A program made the position numbers and the translations under genes. Below, in pieces: positions 24,436 to 33,390 of a stretch of DNA of 64,000 bases. The notes below the pieces were generated by a model. The model did no database searches. It had not been told where the DNA came from and was given only the letters and a program-made list of their open reading frames with translations. Source of the stretch: CBDHEY01 sp965262305 (GTDB taxonomy: Bacteria; Pseudomonadota; Gammaproteobacteria; Pseudomonadales; Cellvibrionaceae); assembly GCA_965262305.1 (NCBI GenBank), contig CBDHEY010000002.1, positions 1,984,001 through 2,048,000 on the forward strand. Reading direction: 5' to 3'. Position 1 is the stretch's first letter. Each line of letters begins with the position of its first letter.

Positions 24436-24624
24436 ATGTCCAACAAAACCAGTCCATTCAAAAAAAAGCAAAGCCAATCAATTGATACCTCAGAATCCAT
24501 TCATCTTAAAGTCGAGGAATTTTTAAACAGCGGTGGTAAGATTAAACAAATTGATTCAGGAGTTAGTGGAGTTACGCCACATACCGGCAGAAAACACATT
24601 ACGATAACACCTAAAAATTCGTAA
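24436..24624 (+). CDS. Small conserved-looking basic protein
   Basis: 62 residues, soluble. A Lys-rich N-terminus (PFKKKQSQS) is followed by a helix and the phrase VEEFLNSGGKIKQIDSGVSG. From memory, this resembles short proteins of marine gammaproteobacteria and the C-terminal part of the RNA-polymerase-binding protein SutA; the likeness is weak and untested. No Shine-Dalgarno is visible before ATG 24436. Confidence 0.6.
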   Translation: MSNKTSPFKKKQSQSIDTSESIHLKVEEFLNSGGKIKQIDSGVSGVTPHTGRKHITITPKNS

Positions 24625-24804
24625 TATTACGCCAAAATAGGTCTTTTTAACTTAGCTGTTTTGTATTTTCATCAAATGACTCTGTCAATGACCTAATTCG
24701 ATGTCACAATCTTAATTAGATATTTACACTTCCAAAACATATAATCAGGTTACACTTCAAAAGTATCTAAAAGCACTCGATTAGTTGAGCTCAAAACCTG
24801 AAAT

Positions 24805-25272
24805 ATGCAGATATTTAATCATCCAATATTTTTTGCTGTATTGATGGCTGTCGCTGGATTAGGAATTCCTGTAATGGCTGCACTTAACGGAGGTTTGGGA
24901 GCAAAACTTCATAATCCACCTCTTGCGGCCACAATTTTATTTTTTGTCGGATTCTGGATTGCTTTTATTTATTTGGTTATTTTCAAAGGTATACCCTCAA
25001 CGCTATACGTATCTAATACACCATGGTACTTCTATTTCGGTGGGTTTCTTGTTGTCTTTTATATTCTGAGCATTACATGGGTAGCGCCACGTTTTGGCAT
25101 ATCTAACGCGATCGCATTTGTGTTGTTGGGACAGCTTATCGCCATGAGCCTGATTGATCATTTGGCACTTTTTAATGCTAAACAATACCCAATTAGTTGG
25201 AAGCGTACAATAGGTCTGATTATGATGTCTATTGGCGTTTTCCTCGTGTTAGATCAAACATCAAAAAATTAA
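24805..25272 (+). CDS. DMT-superfamily (DUF606/YdcZ-like) membrane protein
   Basis: 155 residues with five hydrophobic helices. The DUF606 pattern is present: AALNGGLGAKLHNPPLAATILFFVG in the first repeat, APRFGISNAIAFVLLGQLIAMSLIDHLALF, and IGLIMMSIGVFLVL at the end. Members are half-size relatives of drug/metabolite transporters, and the substrate is unknown. Stand-alone gene. Confidence 0.82.
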   Translation: MQIFNHPIFFAVLMAVAGLGIPVMAALNGGLGAKLHNPPLAATILFFVGFWIAFIYLVIFKGIPSTLYVSNTPWYFYFGGFLVVFYILSITWVAPRFGISNAIAFVLLGQLIAMSLIDHLALFNAKQYPISWKRTIGLIMMSIGVFLVLDQTSKN

Positions 25273-25828
25273 TATATTAAATTGACGAGAAAAAAACTTA
25301 ATTGAAACACTGATTTCCAAAACCTAATTTTCTTACCACGATAAAAAGAAAAGCTGGTTTGATCTATTTCTAATACACGCCAAAATTTCAATCAGATAAC
25401 TTATTTTATAAATTTTTATGTTACTTAACATGTCATATTAATTAATTTCAACCATAAAAAGTTAATTTTTCTTCGAAAAACACATCAAAATATTCCGTAA
25501 ATGTCATATACCTTCAGCGCCATTTTTATGGTATTTAATATGTATATTTTTAAAATAAAATGTTATTGTTTTTTTATCAATTTGAAATATTATCGCAATA
25601 TAAATCATATATAGGGTTTTTTTAACCATATAAAGTTATCATTTAAATAACAAAACAGTTAACACATGATTCACTTACTAGTTGGCAGAACTACATTTTA
25701 TGTAATTAATATGCATATATCTGTTGCTTAAGTTAAAAGTGAAACTTAGAATTTTTTTGTTTTCTGAATTAAGCATTCAAAACGAAAACACACATTAATT
25801 TACACGTTAACTATTTTGGAGCGTAGCC
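25273..25828. other. Long AT-rich gap
   Basis: About 555 bp with very few G/C bases and many runs of A or T. I see no reading frame with a credible start, no RNA gene and no clear terminator. It probably carries the promoter and regulatory DNA of the secreted protein gene that follows; GGAGCG stands before that start. Confidence 0.6.
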
Positions 25829-26326
25829 ATGAAATTATTTTCTTTAAAAAATATTGTTGCATTATCTACAATTGCATTATCTTCTAGCGTTTGGTCACAA
25901 AGTCTTAATTGCAATGCCGATGCTCGAATTCTCGCGTCAAATGGCAATGGATCACAAGGCACGTTAAATGGATCGACTAATGGTAACTCTACCACTGCTA
26001 ATGGAAACACAAGTGATTCTGTTAGCGGTGAGCTAGCGGGTCAAACTCAAGCCACTTTAAATATTTCTGACAATTTAGATCGTCAGTCATGTTTTGGAAG
26101 TGTGAGTGCTACTTTGTCTAACCCAAACACTGGCGCAGTGTATCAATCTGTTGTAGCTGAACTTAACGATCAACGTTGCAAGGTTACTTTACAAGGTCAA
26201 ATTAATTTTTCACAGGAACAACCTGTATCCAATGGTAATTGTCTGGTAGAGAATCGCGGTAATCAGGTGACCATCAATGGCACCACTTATGCGATATCTG
26301 GATTTGTATTTAGAAACGTTCAGTAG
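25829..26326 (+). CDS. Small secreted Asn/Ser/Thr/Gly-rich protein
   Basis: 165 residues with a clear signal peptide (cleavage near VWSQS). Residues about 35-75 form a low-complexity Asn-Gly-Ser-Thr segment, and the C-terminal half is beta-rich. The mature part has four Cys residues, possibly two disulphides. Not recognised. It has its own terminator and a long AT-rich upstream region, so it is probably expressed conditionally. Confidence 0.7.
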   Translation: MKLFSLKNIVALSTIALSSSVWSQSLNCNADARILASNGNGSQGTLNGSTNGNSTTANGNTSDSVSGELAGQTQATLNISDNLDRQSCFGSVSATLSNPNTGAVYQSVVAELNDQRCKVTLQGQINFSQEQPVSNGNCLVENRGNQVTINGTTYAISGFVFRNVQ

Positions 26327-26724
26327 TTTTAGATTGACAGCTGACAATAATGGCAGCTGTCTTTTTCTTTATTTTCGATGCCTGCTACACTAAAAGTGCT
26401 AAAAACCAAATTTAAACAATAATCAATCAAACTAAATTGAATTTAGATTTGTTATGACTCTCTTCAAAAAACTTGCTTGGATATCCTGAAACTAAATCTT
26501 AACCAATACAGTATTTTTTTATTAGCTAAAAAAGGCTAGCATGCCGATTACATGTAAAAATAAAATGTAAACAAGAAAATAATAATATTGAATTCGGAAG
26601 CGCTACTCTGAAAAACCGATTATTTGGAGCAATTAGCAAAGACAATGGTCTATTTTTGATCATTATTCGATTCCCAAATTAGATCCACGTATAATCGCCA
26701 TTTTTAAATCGACAGGACCAATCA
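26327..26724. other. Intergenic region before efpL
   Basis: About 400 bp holding the terminator of the preceding gene (26336-26367). The rest is AT-rich with no recognised gene. The efpL promoter should lie in the last 150 bp but is not clear by eye. Confidence 0.6.
26336..26367 (+). terminator. Rho-independent terminator of the secreted-protein gene
   Basis: GACAGCTG (26336-26343), a 10-nt loop, CAGCTGTC (26354-26361), then TTTTTC. A perfect 8-bp stem with a T-run. Confidence 0.88.
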
Positions 26725-27297
26725 ATGCCAAAAGCTAGTGAAATCAAGAAAAATGCAGCCATAGAATTTAATGGAAGCACATATATTATTAAAGATATCC
26801 AGCGCTCTGTTCCTCAAGGACGAGCTGGAGGTAGTTTATTTCGCATGCGTATGTACGATGTGGTGACAGGCAGCAAGGCAGATGAAACATTCAAGGATTC
26901 AGATATGCTAAATCTTGCTGACCTTATTCGTCGCCCCGCTATGTTCTCTTATGTGGACGGCGATGAGTATGTTTTTCTGAACTCAGAAGATTACACACCG
27001 TATAATTTAAATAAAGAATCAATTGCAGATGAAATTCAATTTATAAATGAAAGTACAGAAGGAATTCAGGTTATCATTGTAAATGATCATCCAGTAGCCT
27101 TAGACATGCCTACTTCTGTTGAATTAGAAATAACCGAAACAGACCCATCAATTAAAGGTGCTTCAGCGACATCAAGAACCAAACCCGCAACACTGTCAAC
27201 GGGACTAGTTGTGCAAGTACCCGAACATATATCCACAGGTGATAAGATAAAAATTAATGTAGAAGAGAAGAAATTTATGGGTCGAGCTGATTCATAG
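26725..27297 (+). CDS. efpL: Elongation factor P-like protein EfpL (YeiP)
   Basis: 190 residues in three domains: an N-terminal KOW-like domain (1-65), a central OB domain (about 66-128) and a C-terminal OB domain ending in GDKIKINVEEKKFMGRA. The loop that reaches the ribosomal peptidyl-transferase centre reads SVPQGRAGGS with Arg33 at the tip. EF-P has a modified Lys or rhamnosylated Arg there, while EfpL/YeiP carries an unmodified Arg at position 33. The protein relieves ribosome stalling at proline-containing and some other motifs. Confidence 0.88.
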   Translation: MPKASEIKKNAAIEFNGSTYIIKDIQRSVPQGRAGGSLFRMRMYDVVTGSKADETFKDSDMLNLADLIRRPAMFSYVDGDEYVFLNSEDYTPYNLNKESIADEIQFINESTEGIQVIIVNDHPVALDMPTSVELEITETDPSIKGASATSRTKPATLSTGLVVQVPEHISTGDKIKINVEEKKFMGRADS

Positions 27298-27338
27298 AAA
27301 GCCCGTATGAAGTTAATGAATAACATCAGGAGCCAGTT

Positions 27339-27737
27339 GTGATCTATTTTAAAAAAAGACGTAAATACAAATACAACCTGCATGCTGACTTTGAGTTTCA
27401 GAGCGAATTCAAAATAGACTCTGTATACGACAACGGATTCTTACAACTGTTTCCTGGTGGTAAGCTTATCATAAAAAGCGGGTACGCATGGGATGGCCCT
27501 AGTGGACCGGCTATTGACACCAAAAATTTTATGAAGAGTTCACTCGTTCACGATGCGCTTTATCAATTAATAAGGGAAGGCGTCTTGCCATTAACAGAAA
27601 GAAAAAGAGCAGATGAAATCATGCGGGAGATTTCATTGAGTGTCGGTATGTCGAGCTTTCGCGCATGGTATACCTATTTAGCGGTTAGATTATTTGGTAA
27701 ATCTTCTGCGATACCAGATCTTCGAAGTGCCCCCTAA
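27339..27737 (+). CDS. DUF1353 protein
   Basis: 132 residues. GTG start with AGGAG seven bases upstream. The DUF1353 core is present: the GYAWDGPSGPAIDT motif, the SSLVHDALYQLIREG helix with its conserved HD, and RKRADEIMREISLSVGM. The family occurs in phages and bacterial chromosomes and its function is unknown; the HDALY motif may bind metal. It follows efpL by 41 bp in the same direction and may be co-transcribed. Confidence 0.8.
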   Translation: MIYFKKRRKYKYNLHADFEFQSEFKIDSVYDNGFLQLFPGGKLIIKSGYAWDGPSGPAIDTKNFMKSSLVHDALYQLIREGVLPLTERKRADEIMREISLSVGMSSFRAWYTYLAVRLFGKSSAIPDLRSAP

Positions 27738-27804
27738 TTCTTTTCTACAATTATGACAATAAATTAATCTTAACAAAAAATCGCCAGGTCAGTTTCAGGA
27801 AAAA

Positions 27805-28866
27805 ATGAAATTAGTTCCATACAGTTTAATTTTTGGAATAAATATACACTGTTTTATTTTGGTTTACTTGTTATGTCAATCGAGTCTATCCTATTCCAAC
27901 CAAAATGGTAGCGAATCGAATAAGATCGAAAACCGAATCAACTTAATCAACAACCTAATTGATGTATTGGACGATGCTACCAGAGAAAAACTAATTCTTG
28001 ATCTTGACAATGAAGATCGTCAGCATTGGCATTACTATCCAGATATAATTCCTCGTAAAGGCTTGAGACTAAAAGAACTTTCGAAAGAAAAAATATTTCG
28101 AATTATGAATATTCTTGAAAACGTACTTAGCGAACAAGGTACAGAAAAAACGAAAAGAATTATTGATCTGGAAAACATTTTATTTTTCAGAAGTGGCTCT
28201 TCATCTCGTGATCCACTAAAGTATTATTTTACGTTGTTTGGCAAACCCAGTAATAAAAATCTATGGGGATTACAATTCGAAGGACATCATATTTCTTTGA
28301 ATTTTTTGTTTAATGGAAATCAAATTGTATCCTCAGCTCCTAGATTTTTTGGAGCCAACCCTAGTATTTACACAGACAATTCAAATAAGAAAGTAGATAC
28401 GTTGAAACAAGAAGAGTATGTAGCTCGAAAACTAGTATTATCAATGAGTGAATCACAGAAAGATAAGACCATATTTAGCTCAATAGCGCCACCCGATATT
28501 GTAACAGGAACAAAGGCACGTTCAGTTTCACTCAAACCAAAAGGAATAAACTTTACAGATCTAAACAGCGAACAAAAGAAAAAATTTTTACAACTTATCA
28601 ATGTCTATCTGGACGTATTACCTGAAAAAGAAAAAGTAAGAATAGAAAGCCGTATATTTTTTGAAAACCTCGAATTTTTGTTTTTTGCCTGGGCAGGAGG
28701 TATTCAACCAGGGCAAGGACATTACTACCGAATTCAAGGCAAAGATTTCATTATTGAGTATGATAACACCCAAGAAAATGCTAATCATATTCACACGGTA
28801 TGGCGAGATTTAGATAATGATTTTGGAAGACGTTTTCTTAGCAATCACTACAAAAACCATCATTAA
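27805..28866 (+). CDS. Secreted DUF3500 family protein
   Basis: 353 residues with an N-terminal signal or anchor helix (about 7-24). The rest matches DUF3500: DDATREKLILDLDNEDRQHWHYYP, then WGLQFEGHHISLNFLFNG, the APRFFGANP motif and the late WAGGIQPGQGHYYRIQG/HIHTVWRDLDNDFG signature. His-rich conserved positions (GHH, GHYY, NHIH) suggest a metal site. The family is uncharacterised. AGGA stands five bases before the start. Confidence 0.82.
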   Translation: MKLVPYSLIFGINIHCFILVYLLCQSSLSYSNQNGSESNKIENRINLINNLIDVLDDATREKLILDLDNEDRQHWHYYPDIIPRKGLRLKELSKEKIFRIMNILENVLSEQGTEKTKRIIDLENILFFRSGSSSRDPLKYYFTLFGKPSNKNLWGLQFEGHHISLNFLFNGNQIVSSAPRFFGANPSIYTDNSNKKVDTLKQEEYVARKLVLSMSESQKDKTIFSSIAPPDIVTGTKARSVSLKPKGINFTDLNSEQKKKFLQLINVYLDVLPEKEKVRIESRIFFENLEFLFFAWAGGIQPGQGHYYRIQGKDFIIEYDNTQENANHIHTVWRDLDNDFGRRFLSNHYKNHH

Positions 28867-28891
28867 AAAAAAGCCGCATCGAGTAGCGGCT
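28865..28891 (-). terminator. Rho-independent terminator on the minus strand
   Basis: On the minus strand AGCCGC, an 8-nt loop, GCGGCT, then eight T. It lies right after the DUF3500 stop but points leftwards, so it would end the nhaA transcript about 260 nt past the nhaA stop. Confidence 0.75.
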
Positions 28892-29103
28892 AAACTCCAC
28901 TTTGGGTTAGGACATTACGCAATCTATAAAAATCTAAAAACACAGCTATATAATGACACTTTTCCGCAATAATAAAATCAGATTCTAACTTCTTATTTCT
29001 TCGAATTATTCGATCATTAAAATTGTTACACAACAACAATCTATTCTTAAGGAACCTCTGATTAACTAGACTCCGAGATAGTAACGTTCAATATTGTTTA
29101 GTC

Positions 29104-29136
29104 ATCAGAGCGTCTATCTCAGATAAAAGCTCTGAT
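29104..29136. repeat. Stem-loop near the nhaA 3' end
   Basis: ATCAGAGC (29104-29111) and GCTCTGAT (29129-29136) form an 8-bp perfect stem with a 17-nt loop, 18 nt after the nhaA stop. No T-run, so probably an mRNA 3' stem. Confidence 0.55.
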
Positions 29137-29153
29137 CAAAGAGGAAGCGAATA

Positions 29154-30374
29154 TCACGATACGAGTGCTTTATTTCCAATTTTCAAAGATGATTGAGTTT
29201 TAACCCTTAAAGCTCTATTGCAATAGCTCAAGACCAACACACCCAACAAGGCGGATAATAGTGAACCAACGAGCACACCTACCTTAACTTGATTGAGTGC
29301 ATCTAGAGAAGAATTTTCAAACGCTAGACTTCCGATAAACAAACTCATCGTGAATCCTATTCCACACAATAGTGATACGCCATAGAACTGAGTCCAATTT
29401 GCTCCTTCCGGCAGTTTAGCCCAACCTAACTTAACGACTAACCAACTCACACCGAAAACACCAATTTGTTTCCCCACGAACAAGCCCATAGCGATACCGA
29501 GCGTGACAGGTTCAATAAGATCTTTCCAAGATAAACCACTTAGGTTTACGCCCGCGTTGGCAAATGCAAACATAGGCAAAACAAAAAATGCTACCCAGGG
29601 TTGCAAACCATGTTCCGTTGATTCGAGCATTGACTCATTGTTATGATCTTTAACTGTCAGCGGAATAAACCACGCAACGATAAAACCCGCCAAGGTTGCA
29701 TGTACCCCAGATTTCAATACAGTCGCCCACACAAAAATGCCCACGATCACATATCCAGCGAAACTCCTAACAGAAAAGTGATTGAAGAGAAATAGCACCG
29801 CTAATCCTACACCAGCCAAAACTAATGAGGTTGTTGCTAAGTCTTGAGAATAAAACAATGCAATTATCACGATTGCTCCAATATCGTCAAAAATTGCCAC
29901 ACTAAGCAAGAAAAGCTTTAAAGATAACGGTAAATGTTTGCCAAAAAGTGCAAATACGCCCATTGCGAAAGCTATATCTGTCGCAGAAGGAATCGCCCAA
30001 CCTTGCAGACTTGAAGGATCTGATAAATTTAGCGAAATGTAAACCAATGCAGGAAAAACAATACCCGCTATCGCAGCAATACCGGGAAGAATCACATTGT
30101 TAATAGATCGTAAGTTACCGACTAATAATTCTCTTTTAACTTCTAAGCCTATTAAAAAGAAAAACAAAGCCATCAAACCGTCATTTATCCATAACAACAG
30201 CGGTTTATCAATGTAGAATTCACCAAATCTAACTTGAACTGGAATATCTAAAAGACCGAGATAGAAATATTGTAGAGGGCTATTTGCAATTATCATTGCC
30301 AGAACTGCCATAAATACTAGCAATAAACCTCCACCAACATCATGCTGAAGCATATTTCTTAAAGCCTTACCCAT
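29154..30374 (-). CDS. nhaA: NhaA Na+/H+ antiporter
   Basis: 406 residues with about 12 membrane helices, normal for the family. It exchanges cytoplasmic Na+ for periplasmic protons in the inner membrane. The diagnostic IFDDIGAIVIIALFY segment carries the paired ion-binding Asp residues. The helix with PSATDIAFAMGVFALFGKHLP (the TDIAFA motif of the crossed helices) and the C-terminal CGIGFTMSLFIGSLAF are typical. AGGA stands eight bases before the start at 30374. A repeated 17-bp element lies 86-165 bp upstream. Confidence 0.95.
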   Translation of the reverse strand: MGKALRNMLQHDVGGGLLLVFMAVLAMIIANSPLQYFYLGLLDIPVQVRFGEFYIDKPLLLWINDGLMALFFFLIGLEVKRELLVGNLRSINNVILPGIAAIAGIVFPALVYISLNLSDPSSLQGWAIPSATDIAFAMGVFALFGKHLPLSLKLFLLSVAIFDDIGAIVIIALFYSQDLATTSLVLAGVGLAVLFLFNHFSVRSFAGYVIVGIFVWATVLKSGVHATLAGFIVAWFIPLTVKDHNNESMLESTEHGLQPWVAFFVLPMFAFANAGVNLSGLSWKDLIEPVTLGIAMGLFVGKQIGVFGVSWLVVKLGWAKLPEGANWTQFYGVSLLCGIGFTMSLFIGSLAFENSSLDALNQVKVGVLVGSLLSALLGVLVLSYCNRALRVKTQSSLKIGNKALVS

Positions 30375-30459
30375 AAAAACATCCTAATTATTCACAATTA
30401 TGAAAGTGCTATATTTTCAGATTTTCTTTGTTAGAGAAATCAGATTATTTCAATCAAAT

Positions 30460-30476
30460 AATTCGTATTTTTCGAA
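30460..30476. promoter_or_regulatory. Upstream copy of the nhaA 17-bp repeat
   Basis: AATTCGTATTTTTCGAA, identical to 30521-30537 and in direct orientation, 61 bp apart. It contains TTCG-N7-CGAA, a T-N11-A dyad of the LysR-site type. Confidence 0.6.
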
Positions 30477-30520
30477 CAATATATTTTTTGAGTTGTAAGA
30501 GGATGAGGTCGCTAAAATTT

Positions 30521-30539
30521 AATTCGTATTTTTCGAATT
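30521..30539. promoter_or_regulatory. Second copy of the nhaA 17-bp repeat
   Basis: AATTCG-TATTTTT-CGAATT is a full 6-bp inverted repeat; its first 17 bases are identical to the copy at 30460. Both lie upstream of nhaA and could bind a regulator such as an NhaR-like protein; none is encoded nearby. Confidence 0.6.
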
Positions 30540-30617
30540 AACTATCAGTTTTTAGCGTTTTGTTGATATACAAGTCTATTTTGGAGGGTATATATCTGCA
30601 TGCGGCAGGATGAAGCG

Positions 30618-30644
30618 GGAAAAAAAACCCGCACAAGGCGGGTT
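30618..30644 (-). terminator. Rho-independent terminator of flagellin 2
   Basis: On the minus strand AACCCGC, loop CTTGT, GCGGGTT, then a run of T. It lies 25 nt after the flagellin stop. Confidence 0.92.
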
Positions 30645-30668
30645 AATATCACGAACGATATATTTAAA

Positions 30669-33038
30669 TTAACCCTGTAGTAGCTGCAATACTTGCTGCG
30701 GCTGAGCATTTGCTTGAGCCAACATCGCTTGCGAAGCTTGCTGTAATACTTGAGCACGTGAAAGGTTTGCGGATTCAGCAGCGAAATCGGCATCGACAAT
30801 TCGCGAACGTGCAGCTGATGTATTTTCAGTAATATTCGAAAGGTTTGCCATTGTAAATTCGAGCCGATTATTAATCGCACCTAAATCTGAACGAGTCGCG
30901 TTAATCGTTTCTAATGCTTGATCGATTGAACCTAGTGCATCATTTGCACCCTGAGCTGTAGCAATACTTAAATTGGCAATCGCAGTACCAGTGACAAGAG
31001 ATGCTAGATCCGTATTCAGATTACTTAACCCGGTCGCGGTGGTTCCATTCGTAGTAACTTCAATTGAAATTGGACTATCGTTGGTAGAATCTAAACGGAT
31101 TCGAGGTTCGATTGTAATTGTATCGTTAGCAAGCGAACCATCGTTTGCTGCATCATCAATCGCATTACCTGAACCATCAACAATACCCATGGCGGTAAAA
31201 GACGCGAGACCCAAAGTATCTCCAACGGCTAAAGTAATCGCGGAGTTTGCACTAAATTGTAAACCACCATTTTCATCGATACTCGCGCGAACTCCAGTGT
31301 TACCTTGTTGCGCGTTAATGTCAGTCACTATCGTATCTAGGTCACCAATATCATTTAAGGTAACAGAAATACTGTTTATTACGACTGAACCACCCTCTCC
31401 TGCTAATGCTTCTAATGGGTTTGCGACACCGTCTGCAGCTGCAGCTGCGCCGCCTAATTGGGTGCCTGTTCCAAGTTCTGCAACAGTACCGTTAGTGCCA
31501 TCACCTAGAGTAATGGGTCCATTTGAACCTATATGAAGATCACCGGCGGAATCTACATAAGCCACAACCCCTGTATTTGCTGTTGCGTTTATAGCCACCG
31601 CTAACGCTGTCATGGAAGTATCAGCGACACCGCCTGTTTCAACACCATTAACTAAAATCGTATCCGCAGCCGTCAAGGTTGTGACCGCATCGGTAAAAAC
31701 GAGTTCTTGATAGTTACTAAAATCAGGTACATAAGACTGTTGCGCAATGGCAACGGCGTTAACACCTGTTGTATCGCTCACTGCATTAATGTTATCTACC
31801 TTTATCGCAAGGTTATCCGCGTCAGTTGATGAAATAGCCACACCATTAATAAACAAATCCCCAGAACCTAGTGCAGTACTTTGCTCTGCATTCGATAACG
31901 GTTCACTCACCACGACACCGGCTGCTTCGACACGTCTAAACCCGATAGATTCTAACTGTGCATCTGTGCCATTAGCGCCAGTTGTAACAGTGACAGCACC
32001 ACCATCATCGGCACTTAAAGCGAGACTACCATGATATATTGTTGATGCGGCAAATCCCGTTGCAGCTTGAGTCGCCGCATCCGCAACCACAGTTAAAGAT
32101 GCGCCTGTTGTATTGGATAAGACTAGGCTACCGGCTTCACTTAGACTCGCTTCTACAGCACCACCAGTTTTCGCATTAACCGCGTCAGCGATCTCTTGCA
32201 CAGACAGTGTTTCTATTGCATCAAGCGTATAGGTTGTGTCCGAACCACCATCGATAGCATGTAAGGTAATCGTTAAAGTATCACCAATGGACATTGCGCC
32301 AGTTGCAGAACCCGTAGACTCCGCAATGTTAAAGCCAGAAGCTGTTACACCGTCTACGTTTTCATTAATATCATCAAGAAGAGTTTGTAAGTTTTCGTTT
32401 TCTTGCGTGTTAGTGAAAGCACTGATCGCCTGACCATTAATTAAAATATCGCCCTCACCAATCGTGATATTCCCTGCTACAGCACCATCCAAACGATCAC
32501 CAGATAAATCTGCAGAAGTTCCACCCAAACCAAGCTCTTGGGTATTCATTGCTTGAATTGAAAAATCAATGACTTGATTTGCCTCAGCGCCAACATGAAG
32601 TGAAACATCACCCAAACTGCCATCCAAAAGATTTTGGCCATTAAAACTTGTAGTTTCCGCAATTCTATCGAGTTCATCTAAAAGCTGTTGGAATTCAGCA
32701 TCAAGCGTTGCTCGGTCTGTGGCGGAATAGATTCCGTTGGCAGCCTGAATAGCTAACTCTCTCATACGTTGCAGAATATTAGTTGACTCATCGAGAGCAC
32801 CTTCCGCCGTCTGAATTAATGAGACACCGTCATTCGCATTTCGAATAGCCTGCGTTAAACCTCTAATTTGAGAGGTCTGACGATTAGAAATAGCTAGCCC
32901 TGCAGCATCATCGGCAGCCGTATTTATTCGTCTACCAGAAGATAAACGCTCCATGGCTTCACTCATATCATTGCCAGACGCTACTAACTGTCTTTGAGCA
33001 TTTAATGCTGCAACGTTTGTATTAATGACTAAAGGCAT
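30669..33038 (-). CDS. Giant flagellin 2 (sigma-54 type)
   Basis: 789 residues, second filament subunit gene. The D0/D1 ends are nearly the same as in flagellin 1 (NAQRQL, SSGRRIN, AADDAAGLAISNRQTSQIRGL, TAEGALDESTNILQRMRELAIQ; C-terminal ARSRIVDADFA and QASQAMLAQANAQPQQVLQLLQG). The central roughly 500 residues are diverged in sequence but share the same Flagellin_IN repeat plan, including a near-identical VDNINAVSDTTGV segment. AGGAG stands seven bases before the start. The promoter is sigma-54 type, unlike that of flagellin 1, so this copy is probably made earlier and may form the base of the filament. Confidence 0.95.
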   Translation of the reverse strand: MPLVINTNVAALNAQRQLVASGNDMSEAMERLSSGRRINTAADDAAGLAISNRQTSQIRGLTQAIRNANDGVSLIQTAEGALDESTNILQRMRELAIQAANGIYSATDRATLDAEFQQLLDELDRIAETTSFNGQNLLDGSLGDVSLHVGAEANQVIDFSIQAMNTQELGLGGTSADLSGDRLDGAVAGNITIGEGDILINGQAISAFTNTQENENLQTLLDDINENVDGVTASGFNIAESTGSATGAMSIGDTLTITLHAIDGGSDTTYTLDAIETLSVQEIADAVNAKTGGAVEASLSEAGSLVLSNTTGASLTVVADAATQAATGFAASTIYHGSLALSADDGGAVTVTTGANGTDAQLESIGFRRVEAAGVVVSEPLSNAEQSTALGSGDLFINGVAISSTDADNLAIKVDNINAVSDTTGVNAVAIAQQSYVPDFSNYQELVFTDAVTTLTAADTILVNGVETGGVADTSMTALAVAINATANTGVVAYVDSAGDLHIGSNGPITLGDGTNGTVAELGTGTQLGGAAAAADGVANPLEALAGEGGSVVINSISVTLNDIGDLDTIVTDINAQQGNTGVRASIDENGGLQFSANSAITLAVGDTLGLASFTAMGIVDGSGNAIDDAANDGSLANDTITIEPRIRLDSTNDSPISIEVTTNGTTATGLSNLNTDLASLVTGTAIANLSIATAQGANDALGSIDQALETINATRSDLGAINNRLEFTMANLSNITENTSAARSRIVDADFAAESANLSRAQVLQQASQAMLAQANAQPQQVLQLLQG

Positions 33039-33124
33039 AGTATTTCTCCTGTTACCTGACAGTCGCTTGTATCAAATTTTCTTTTATCCCAAAACGTCAT
33101 AGGGACAACATTTAGGATAAGTTT

Positions 33125-33140
33125 TGCAACCCATGTGCCA
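33125..33140 (-). promoter_or_regulatory. Sigma-54 promoter of flagellin 2
   Basis: On the minus strand TGGCAC-ATGGG-TTGCA, with the invariant GG and GC exactly 10 nt apart. It is essentially the RpoN consensus. Transcription should start near 33113, 75 nt before the start codon. An FlrC-type activator would be expected. Confidence 0.9.
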
Positions 33141-33198
33141 ATTTTATTTTTTCTTTATTTTTCAATTAGTTAAATATTAAATTTGTTAGATCGATATA

Positions 33199-33245
33199 AA
33201 AGCGGCAATTTTTTGTAGATAACAAGAGAAATTTATTGCCGCTTT
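33199..33245. repeat. 11-bp inverted repeat after flgL
   Basis: AAAGCGGCAAT (33199-33209) and ATTGCCGCTTT (33235-33245) are perfect inverted arms with a 25-nt loop, about 150 nt past the flgL stop. On the minus strand the stem ends in CTTTT, so it may be the operon terminator; the large loop is unusual for that. Confidence 0.6.
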
Positions 33246-33390
33246 AAATTTATGAAATTAAAAAATAAAAATTAGTTCAACTGTGAAGCAATAAAAGAAC
33301 AGCTTCTAAAATTTCTCGATCTATAAAGCGAAATGCAAACTTTGATTAATCCATGCGATAACATGGAGAATATAGTCTTTACGAGTCTTC

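Larger units (their letters stand above)
33039..33390. other. Gap between flgL and flagellin 2
   Basis: About 350 bp, AT-rich. It holds the sigma-54 promoter of flagellin 2 (33125-33140), its leader of about 75 nt, and an 11-bp inverted repeat (33199-33245) that may end flgL transcripts. No gene recognised. Confidence 0.75.

Noticed and set aside
27339..27737. DUF1353 gene as evidence of a prophage
   Set aside because: No other phage gene is adjacent; neighbours are efpL and a DUF3500 gene with normal composition.
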